64,000 bases of DNA. Source: Molossus alvarezi (lineage: Eukaryota > Chordata > Mammalia > Chiroptera > Molossidae). The position numbers and the translations under genes were made by a program. The stretch lies in assembly GCA_037176705.1 (NCBI GenBank), contig CM073893.1:14446074-14510073 (forward strand). Reading direction: 5' to 3'. Below, in pieces: positions 55,444 through 64,000 of the stretch; positions within the stretch are counted from its first letter, which is position 1; the number at the start of each line of letters is the position of its first letter. Below the pieces are notes generated by a model that was not told the origin of the DNA, ran no database searches, and saw only the letters and a program-made list of their open reading frames with translations.

Positions 55444-57515
55444 ATGGCAATAAATATGTACCTGTCAATAAAAACCTTAAATGTAAATTGATTTAGTACT
55501 CCAATCAAAAGACATAGGGTAGCTGAATGGGTTTAAAAAAAAAAAAAAAAAAAAAAACATGACCAATATATATGTACTGTTTATAAGAGACCCACCTCAG
55601 AACAAAAGACTCACACAGGATGAAGGTGAAGTTATGGAAAAAATTTTTTCCATGCAAATAGATATGTAAAAAAAAGCCAGAGTAGCAATACTTATATCTG
55701 ACAAAATAGACTTTGAAGCAAAGACCATAACTAGAGACAAAAAAGACCACTACATAATACTAAAAGGATTGATCAAAAAAGAAGATACAACCTTGGTAAC
55801 CATGTATGTATCCAATATAGGGGCACTTAGATATATTTTTAAAAGCTCTTAGAGTATTTTCGGTAAGAGATTTGCATCAATACAGTCACAGTAAGAAACT
55901 TTAACACTCCACTGACATCACTGGATATATCTTTCAGACAAATAATCAACAAGAAAACAATGACTTTAAACAACACACTAGATCAGATGGATTTAATTGA
56001 CATTTAGAAAACATTTCTCCCCAAAGCTGTAGAATATACATTCTTCTCAAGTGCACATGGGACATTGCCAAAGAACATTCTAGGGTACAAAATAAATCTC
56101 TACAAGTTCAAGAAGACTGAAAACATATCAAGCATCTTCTCAGATCATGATGGCATAAAAACAGAAAGCAACTCCAATTAAAAAAACTCAAACATGTGCA
56201 GGCTAAATAGCATGTAATTAAACAGTGAATTAGTTACCAATGAAATCAAATAAGAAATAAAAAAAAAAACCTTCCTGAAATATACAAAAATGAACACACA
56301 GCAACACAATATCTATGGGACACAGTGAAAATAATCCTGAGAGGGAACTTCATAACATTACAGGCCTACCTCAAGAAACAATAGAAATCTCTAGTAAACT
56401 AACCCTATAACTAAAAGAATTAGAAAGAGAACAAGAGGAAAGGCCCAAAGTAGAAGAAAGGAAATAATAAAGATAAGAGTGGAAATAAATGACATAGAGA
56501 CTTAAAAAAGAAAAACATACACACAAAGTATCAATGGAAACAAGAGCTAGTTCTTTGAAAAGATAAACAAGATTAATAAACCTATAACTGGACGCATCAA
56601 GAAATGAAGAGAGGATACAAATAAAATCAGAAATGAAAAAGATGAAGTAACAACTAACACCACAGAAATACAAAGATTGTAAGAAAATACTTTTAACATC
56701 TTTATGCTAACAAATTGGCCAACCTGGGAGAAATGGACAAATACTAGAAACATACAATCTTCCAAAACTCAATCAAAGAATCAGAAAACATGAACAAATT
56801 ACAACATGAAGCAATAATGGAACAACTCCCAGAAAACAAACATCCTACATAAGATGTCTTCACAAGAAAGTTTTAGCCAAACATTCAAAGAAGAACTAAC
56901 ACTTATCCTATTCCAAAAAATTCAATAAGAAGGAAGATGTCCAAGCTTTTTCAATGAGGTCAGTATTATTCTCATTACAAAACCAAAGACACTACAAAGA
57001 AATAAAATTAAACGTCAATATCCCTGATGAACATAGATGCTAAAATCCTTGATAAAATATTAGCATAGTATACAACAACAAATTAAAATGATCATACACC
57101 ATGAGCAAGTTAGATTTATTCCAGGGATGCAAGGCTGGTATAATATTTGCAAATCAATAAATGTGATACATCACATGAATAAAATGAACGATAAAAATTA
57201 TATAATCATATCAATAGATGCAGAAAAAGCATTCAACAAAATCCAGCACCCATTTGATAAAAACTCTCAGCAAAGTGGAAATAGAGGAAAAATACCTTAA
57301 CATAATAAAGGCCATATATGACAAAACTACACCCAACATGGTCAAACCTAAAAGTGTTTTTCTTAAGATCAGGAACAAGACAGGGATGTCCACTTTCATC
57401 ACTCTTATTCTACATAGTACTGGAACAGAAAACCCAGAATTTGACCCAAGTCATTACATTCAATTAATATTTGACAAAAGAGGCAAGAGCATACAATGGA
57501 GTAAAGACAATGAAT
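55444..57515 (+). pseudogene. ORF2: L1 ORF2, decayed and deleted
   Basis: The endonuclease region is present but heavily mutated (an A-run of about 23 at 55534-55557). The Z/RT region is partly readable: 57088-57300 gives a segment with [16 protein letters not shown] sequence after 'tcttattctacatagtactgg' is missing; the join at about 57424 reaches a piece that normally lies roughly 700 bp further on. Confidence 0.82.
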
Positions 57516-57621
57516 ACAAATAGTTCTTCAAATTACCTATGAATTTCCATTTTCTATTACTTATTTCATCACAGGCCATCACTGAAGAGTTCATTCTGCC
57601 ACTTAATTAAATTATACATCT
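57516..57621. other. Short unique spacer carrying the left TSD of L1-16
   Basis: Non-repetitive sequence between L1-15 and L1-16. Its last 13 bases (AAATTATACATCT, 57609-57621) recur at 62470-62482 behind L1-16, so this spacer is continuous with the DNA after 62470. Confidence 0.85.
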
Positions 57622-58438
57622 GTAGAGAGGATTCCAAAATTACAGCAGAGTGAATGGAAGCTACACAGACCATCTCCCAGGACCAAACTGGAATTACAAC
57701 TAAAATAAAGACAATTCATAGGGAAAAAGCAACAGAAAAGCAGCTTGCAAGGACCATATAGCCAGGGACACCGATCCATCATATTCAGATTGCGGAGGCA
57801 CGAGAGGGGGCTGGAAGCCCATGGGCAGCAGCGGCCTTAGCTGTGAGCAGCGCCTTGGGGTTATACTCCCATGCAGCTCCACAGTACAGAGCAGGGACAG
57901 ATGCTGAAATAGCCACAGCCACTCACTTTGGGCTCCAGCAGAGGGAGGGAGGACTAAAATAGAACTGTGTGGGGACACTCGAGATTTGATGGGCAAGTAG
58001 AGCTTTTGCTGAGTTGCAGCCACACAAGATTGTGGCCATCTTACTATTTCTCATGGCTCTGGGGAGAGGCAGTGGCCCCTTTCTCAAAGATTGAACCCCA
58101 TGCTGTGGGCCATTAAAATGCAAATTGAGGCTCATTAACAACCAGCCTCTACCCCACCCTCCAGAAAGCCTTTTACTCTGAACACCAGAGGAAGTTTTTC
58201 ATTCAACTGAGAAACAAAGACTCTTCAAGTAACCACCACTAATAGCCTCCAGGCACAAAACTAAACAATAACTTTCCTGGGCTTGCAACTCTATCCAGGA
58301 GAGTAAGACATGACAGTGGTGTTTAACATGGGTCCTCCCTCATTCATCCAAACCCAGTAGAAGGAGCCACAAACAGCAGAACACCAACACCCACAGGGAA
58401 AATTTGGCAGGCTCCAAAACCCACTGAGATAGCCAAAA

Positions 58439-59324
58439 TGGTGAAAAAAAAAAAAGAAACAAATCCCAAATGAAAGAACAAGAGACCTCTACTGAAAATA
58501 AGATCAATGAAACACAGTTAAGCAAGTTAACAGAGCTAGAATTTGGAGCCATGGTCTTGAGGAAGCTCAACAGCATGTGTAAGGAAATGAGCACCATGAG
58601 TAAAAACATAGAAACATTGAAAATCAACCAAGTGGAAATGAAGAATGACATAGCAGAAATTGAGAACACATTGGAAGGACTAACCAGCAGAGTACAAGAA
58701 GCTGAGGACCAGATCAGTGAATTAAAAGACACGGTAGAAAATATCAACCAATAAGAAAACCAAAAGGAAAAAACAATTAAAAAACTGGAAGACATCTTAA
58801 GAGACCTGTGGGACAACTGGAAACGTAATAACATTCACATCATAGGAGTCCCTGAAGAAGAAGAAGATGAGCAAGGGTTAGAGGATATATTTGAAGAAAT
58901 AGTGACAGAAAACTTTCCTAATTTGGTGAAGGAAGAAGGCATTCAAGTTCAAGAAGCACAGAGAGCCCCAAGTAAGAAGAACCCAAACAAGCCCACACCA
59001 AGACACATAGTAATTAAAATGCCAAAAATTAAAGACAAAGAGAGAATCCTAAAGGCAGCAGGAGATAAGCAACAGGTTACCTACAAAGGAAACCCTATAA
59101 GGATCTCAGCTGATTTCTCCACAGATACACAACAGGCCAGAAGGGAATGGCATGAGGTAATCAAAGTCATGAGAAACAAGGATCTGAATTCAAGACTACT
59201 CTACCCAGTAAGGCTATCATTCAAGATAGAAGGTCAAATAAAGAGTTTTCCAGACAAAAAAAGGCTAAGGGAATATATTAACATCAAACCAGCACTGCAA
59301 GATATGCTAAATGAACTGCTATAA
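58439..59324 (+). pseudogene. ORF1: L1 ORF1, lightly damaged
   Basis: ATG 58439 is followed by an expanded A-run (ATGGTGAAAAAAAAAAAAAG) that disturbs the frame. The open part from 58470 to 58754 covers the coiled coil (EMSTMSKNIETLKINQVEMK). After a TAA at 58752-58754, the RNA-binding part is open from 58902 to 59324 (RPTPRHIVIKM equivalent is KPTPRHIVIKMPKIKDKERI). It ends with a normal stop before ORF2. Confidence 0.88.
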
Positions 59325-59370
59325 TTAGTAGAAGAAATGGGAAGAAAAATATAACCACATTAAACAAAAA

Positions 59371-62325
59371 ATGGCAATAAATAAGCACATATCAATAATT
59401 ACCTTATATGTAAATGGATTGAATGCTCCAATAAAAAGACAGAGAGTAGCTGACTGGATAAGAAAGCACAACTCATATGTATGTTGTTTACAAGAGACCC
59501 ACCTCACAGCAAAAGACTCACATAGGTTGAAATGAAGGAATGAAAAAAAATCTTCCAAGCAAATGGAAAGGAAAAAAGAAAACTGGAGTAGCAATACTCA
59601 TATCTGATAAAATAGATTTCAAAATGAAGGTAATAACTAGAGACAAAGAAGGCCACTACATAATATTGAAAGGATCTATTCAGCAGGAAGATATAACCTT
59701 GGTAAACATATATGCACCCAATATAGGAGCACCAACATATATTAAAACCTTCTGGGGGACTTCAAAGAAGAAATCGACAGCAATACAATCATAGAAGTGG
59801 ACTTCAACACACCCCTGACATCACTGGAGAGATCCTCTAGACAAAAAATTAGCAAGAAAACAGAGACCATAAATGAAGCACTAGACCAAATGAATTTAAT
59901 AGATATCTACAGAGAATTACACCCCAAAACTATAGAATTCACATTCTTCTCAAGTGCACATGGGACATTCTCAAAGACAGATCACATGTTAGGACACAAA
60001 GCAAGTCTCTACAAGTTCAAAAAGACTGAAATCATATCAAGCATCTTCACAGATCACAATGGCATGAAACCAGAAATCAATTGCAAGAAGAACATGCAAA
60101 GACATTGGAACACATGGAGGGTAAATAGCATGTTATTAAACAATAAATGAGTTACCGAGGAGATAAAGGAAGAGATTTAAAAATCCCTGTAAACCAATGA
60201 AAATGAACACACAACAACACAAAATCTATGGGACGCAGCCAAAGCAGTTCTGAGAGGGAAGTTCATAGCAATATGGGCCTACCTCCAGAAACAGGAAAAA
60301 TTTCTAACAGACTATCTAACCTCACAACTTAAAGAACTAGAAAGCAAACAAAAAGAAACCCCAGAGTAAGTAGAAGGAAGAAAATAGTAAAGATCAGAGC
60401 ACAAATAAATGACATAGAGACAAAAAAAAAATTCAAAAAATCAATGAAACAAAGAGTTGGTTTTTCGAAAAGATAAACAAAATTGATGGACCCTTAGCTA
60501 GACTCACCAAGAAACAAAAAGAGAAGACCCAAATACAGAAAATCAGAAATGAAAGAGGAGAAGTAACAACTGAAACCACAGAAATACAAAGGATCATTAA
60601 CAAATAATATGAACAATTATATGGCAACAAATTTCTAGAAACATCTCGTCTCCCAAAAATGGACTGGGAAGAGACAGAAAATTTGAACAGACTGATAACA
60701 ACTAAGGAGATTGAAGAAGTAATCAAGACTCTCCCAGCAAACAAAAGCCCAGGCCCAGATAGCTTCATGGGGGAGTTTTACCAAACATTCAAAGAAGAAC
60801 TAGCACCCATTCTCCTCAAACTATTTCAAAAAATTCAAGAAGAAGGAAGACTTCCAAACATTTTATGAGGCCAGCATAATTCTAATTACCAAACCAGAAA
60901 AAGACACTACAAAGAAAGAAAACTAATATCCCTGATGAACACAGATGCCAAAATCCTGACCAAAATACTAGCAATACACCAAAAAAATTATTCACCATGA
61001 CCAAGTGGGATTCATCCCAGGGATGCAAGGCTGGTACAATATTCGCAAATCAATAAATGTGACACCACATAAACAAAATGAAGAATAAAAACCACATGAT
61101 CATATTAATAGATGCTGAAAAGCATTTGACAAAATTCAGCACCCATTTCTGAAAAAAAATGCTCAGCAATGTGTGAATACAGGGATCATATCTTGACATA
61201 ACAAAGTCCATATATGAAAGACCTACAGCCAACATTATACTCAATGGGCAAAAACTAAAAGCATTTCACTTAAGAACAGGAATAAGACAGGGGTACCAAC
61301 TTTCTCCACTCTTCTTTAACATAGTACTGGATGTCTTAGCCACAGCAATCAGACATGAAGAAAAAATAAATGGAATCCAAATTGAAAAGAAGGAACTGAA
61401 ACTGTCATTATTTGCAGATGACATGATATTATACATAGAAAACCCTAAAGACACCATCAAAAATTGACTAGACTTAATAAATGAATTTGGCATAGTAGCA
61501 GGATACAAAATCAACGTGAAGAAATCAACGGCATTCTTATACACCAGTGATGAAGTCACAGAAAGAGAAACTGAAAAAAACAATCCCATTTACTGTCCCA
61601 GCAAAAAAATTCAGATACCTAGGAATAAACTTAACCAAAGAAATAAAGGGCCTATTCACAGAATACTACAGGACATTGAAAAAAGAAATAGAGGAAGATA
61701 TGAAAAAGTGGAACCACATACCTTGTTCATTGATTGGAAGAATTAGCATCATTAAAAGGTCCATATTACCCAAAGCAATCTATAGATTTAATGCAATCCC
61801 CATCAAAATCCCAAAGACATATTTCACAGAACTAGAACAAATACTTCAAAAGTTCATATGGAAATAAAAAAGACCTCGAATAGCCACAGCAATCTTGAAA
61901 AGGAAGGACAAAGTAGGTGGGATCACAGTACCAGGTATCAGATTATACTACAAAGCTACTGTAATCAAAACAGCCTGGTACTGGCACAATAATAGGCACA
62001 CAGACCAGTGGAACAGAACAGAGAACCCAGAAATGGACCCAAGGCATTATGCTCAATTAATATTTGACAAAGGAGGCAAGAGCATACAATGGAGTAAAGA
62101 CAGCCTCTTTAATAAATCGTGTTGGGAAAACTGGACAGCTACATGCAAAAAAATGAAACTAGACCATCAACTTACACCATACACAAGAATAAACTCAAAA
62201 TGGATAAAACACTTAAATGTGACTCATGAATCCATAAAAATCCTAGAAGAAAATGTAGGCAATAAAATTTCAGACATCATACGCAGCAGAATTTTCACTG
62301 ATACATCACCTAAGGCAACAGAACT
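59371..62325 (+). pseudogene. ORF2: L1 ORF2, damaged and lacking its C-terminus
   Basis: Endonuclease pieces at 59540-60150 ([17 protein letters not shown] changed to VDFNTPL), Z/RT pieces at 60659-60868 ([19 protein letters not shown]) and about 61260-61450 with FADDMILY. A long open piece at 61895-62344 leads up to the deletion. The cysteine cluster and natural stop are missing. Confidence 0.88.
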
Positions 62326-62482
62326 TATATGTGTGTACGCATAACCAATGAACACAGACAACAAAGCCAGGTATGGGATGGGGGCGTGGATGAGGAGGAG
62401 GGTGTCAATGAGGAAAAAAAGGAGAAACATCTGTAACAAAAATAAATTAATAAAAAATTTAGAAAAAATAAATTATACATCT

Positions 62483-62780
62483 TTATATTAGCTACACATC
62501 ATCTGTGTCAAAAGAAAAACTTGTGAAGCTATTGATATTGATATGCCTCCTGATATCAAGAAACAAAAGCATACATTTTTTCCCTTCCCATACTAGCCAC
62601 TATTGACATTTTTAATATTAGTAAATATGCTTGTTCTAATGCACATTTCTTTGACACACTTTTGTTTATATTTTTTCATAGTACTTTCATTTCATTGTTT
62701 ACACACTACATTTACTTATTTCAAATTGGGGTGTTTATATCTGTCATTGGATTGAAAAGTTAAATGTATCAATCCTTTTT
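62483..62780. other. AT-rich DNA, nothing recognised
   Basis: The sequence after the right TSD of L1-16 has no recognisable repeat or coding signal. It may be part of the ancient L1 suggested for the next segment. Confidence 0.5.
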
Positions 62781-63080
62781 TCATTGCACATTGTGCAAGT
62801 AATTTTTCCAGGTTATCTAGCTTATTACTGGATAGCAGTTTGTAATCTTCATGCAATTGGATGTATCTATTTTTTTTTTATGATCTTTCATGTCATATGT
62901 AGAAAGTCTTTCTCTACTTGTAATTTTAATATATTCACCAAAATTTCTTCTTCTATGTTTTTAATTTATTTTCTACACTTAAATAAAACATCTGTTCAGA
63001 ATTTATTTTGTATTAAGGAACCTACTTTTCTCCCAAATGACTACCTAGTTTTCCCAATATCAAAACTGCATCCTCCTCTA
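62780..63080 (-). mobile_element. Probable ancient L1 3' end, minus strand
   Basis: The plus strand shows the order typical of the reverse complement of old L1 3' UTRs: 'ttccaggttatctagcttattactgg', 'catctgttcagaatttattttgtattaagg', 'tcccaaatgactacctagttttcccaatatcaa'. The assignment is by remembered pattern only and divergence is high. Confidence 0.5.
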
Positions 63081-63084
63081 TTGC

Positions 63085-63290
63085 CCTTACCATTTTAAAT
63101 TATCTCTATTGCACTTACCATCTTATAACTTACTGTGTCATTTATTTATCTATTATACTTATGGTCTGTCTTCACAACAAGAATACAAGCATTGTGAAGG
63201 AAGAAAATTTTGTCCGTTTTGTTAACTGTTGTATCTCCAGTGCCTAAAACAGTACCAGTTATTGAAAATAAAAAAATAAAAATAGTTCTT
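63085..63290 (+). mobile_element. L2 LINE 3' end, diverged
   Basis: Ends with the L2-like order 'gaatacaagcattgtgaaggaagaaaattttgtccgttttgttaactgttgtatctccagtgcctaaaacagtacc', which follows the L2 consensus 'aagctccatgagggcagggattttgtctgttttgttcactgctgtatccccagcgcctagaacagtgcc'. Only the final part is present. Confidence 0.75.
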
Positions 63291-63373
63291 ACAAAAAAAC
63301 TTCTCATAATTTTCAAAGGGTACCCTGGGAAGCCTTAGGATTTCCACAGAGATGTCCACAAGTAAATTGTCTA

Positions 63374-63575
63374 GAGCAGAGAATGGTAAACTGTGGCTCT
63401 TGGCCCAAACCAGATCGCCATATATTTTGGAAAGTCACATTTTGTTGGAATACAGTCATTTGTTTACATACTGTCTACACTGCTCTCACACTAAATGTCA
63501 GGGTTGAGTAGTTGAGAGAGACTATACAGGTGACCCACAAAGCTGGCCCTTTTCAGAAAAGTTTGCCTACATCCA
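63374..63575 (+). mobile_element. MER5A-type DNA transposon (hAT-Charlie, non-autonomous)
   Basis: Features matching MER5A in order: GGTAAACTGTGGCTCTTGGCC, TTTTGTTGGAATACAGTCAT, TTGTTTACATACTGTCTACA, GGTTGAGTAGTTGAGAGAGA, 'tggcccttttcagaaaagtttgccta'. Nearly full-length. It is an ancient, immobile fossil of a terminal-inverted-repeat element. Confidence 0.85.
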
Positions 63576-64000
63576 TTCTAGGTAATGAAAGTCTTTCTGT
63601 TAATATGATTAAATCCTTTGAGTAAACAAATGCATAAACAAACAAACAAATAAATAAAATTCAAATAAGCAAAATATTTAATCAGCAAAATATGTTCACT
63701 TTTGCTAGCAGTCCCATTGGCTCATAGACAAATCAACTAAACTGGGAACCAGAATATATATTCAGGAAAAATGAGAAAGAAATACAATTGAGTAAGTAGC
63801 ATTCTGCATTTCTCTATTAAGAGACTAATAAAATTACACTCTACTAAGAATATGTTCACATTTTGAAACTAGACCAATATAATTGTGATAAATGAAAATA
63901 CTTTTAAAATGCTACTTTTCTGTAAATTAAATTAGAATGAATGCTTTATTGTGTACCATTTCCTCTCAAACATTTTAATATCATTCCATACTTTTCTATT
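63576..64000. other. AT-rich DNA to the window end
   Basis: Contains a short (CAAA)/(TAAA)-rich stretch near 63629-63660 and otherwise no recognised repeat, gene or RNA. Confidence 0.6.

Larger units (their letters stand above)
53700..57515 (+). mobile_element. L1-15: old L1 with T-rich 5' UTR, internal deletion, no 3' end
   Basis: A leader (about 53700-54493) with a long T-rich section, then ORF1 at 54494 to about 55400 and ORF2 from 55444. ORF2 is joined from the RT region to a later segment at about 57424 ('tagtactggaacagaaaaccc'), and the element ends near 57515 without a 3' UTR or tail. All frames are broken. The leader end ('gagcatacagctcagtagtacaagagga') is of an older L1 type. Confidence 0.8.
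57622..62469 (+). mobile_element. L1-16: middle-aged full-length L1 with internal 3' deletion
   Basis: A 5' UTR starting GAGAGGATTCCAAAATTACA (57622-58438), ORF1 (58439 to about 59320), ORF2 from 59371 and a 3' UTR remnant with A-rich tail to 62469, between 13-bp TSD copies. The end of ORF2 and the start of the 3' UTR are missing: 'aaggcaacagaa' at 62320 joins 'cttatatgtgtg'. Age is intermediate: frames are broken but long pieces persist. Confidence 0.92.

Overview
This is a stretch of nuclear DNA from a mammal, almost certainly an echolocating bat of the Yangochiroptera. Two observations support this: many LINE-1 (L1) retrotransposons with mammalian ORF1/ORF2 architecture, and at least seven copies of a tRNA-derived SINE of the bat VES type (box A/box B head, C/T-rich 3' part, A-rich tail). 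I see no host gene, exon, tRNA or rRNA. Nearly every long open frame is an L1 ORF or its shadow.

Layout. (1) 1-1106: 3' end of an L1. (2) 1130-16710: an old 5'-truncated L1 (L1-2) interrupted three times: by a young full-length L1 (L1-3, 3380-9243, clear target-site duplication, TSD), by a VES SINE (10283-10554), and by a second young L1 (L1-4, from 10681) whose 3' end has been replaced by the tail of the host element. (3) 16711-18572: low-copy DNA with a MIR. (4) 18573-26048: an old L1 fragment, then an old full-length L1 (L1-6); together they hold four VES SINEs. (5) 26090-34385: L1 fragments, including L1-8 with a 30-bp minisatellite in its 5' UTR and one L1 3' end nested in another. (6) 34386-35687: unassigned DNA, followed by a SINE. 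(7) 35939-37960: 5'-UTR blocks of HAL1/L1 type. (8) 37961-52122: old L1-12, split by young L1-13 (41971-50031), which is itself split by a HAL1 (half-L1) element (46941-49156) with an intact ORF1 and no ORF2. (9) 52123-57515: an inverted L1 5' half head-to-head with another L1. (10) 57622-62469: L1-16, with TSD and an internal deletion. (11) 62483-64000: old sequence with a probable minus-strand L1 3' end, an L2 3' end and a MER5A DNA transposon.

How the parts work together. L1 ORF1 protein (trimeric RNA chaperone) and ORF2 protein (endonuclease plus reverse transcriptase) copy L1 RNA into new sites. HAL1 and VES lack a reverse transcriptase and would depend on L1 ORF2. A-tails, AT-rich target sites and short TSDs at the L1, HAL1 and VES insertions fit one shared machinery. 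No L1 here is fully intact: L1-3 is closest, with one 2-bp deletion in ORF2.

The observations I rate highest are: (a) four independent VES/HAL1 insertions at the same ORF2 position in four L1 copies; (b) an ORF2 stop at codon 329 shared by two independently inserted young L1s, which separates the endonuclease from the reverse transcriptase; (c) the chimeric 3' end and extended 5' end of L1-4; (d) the HAL1 structure, in which ORF1 runs into a remnant of the ORF2 start.
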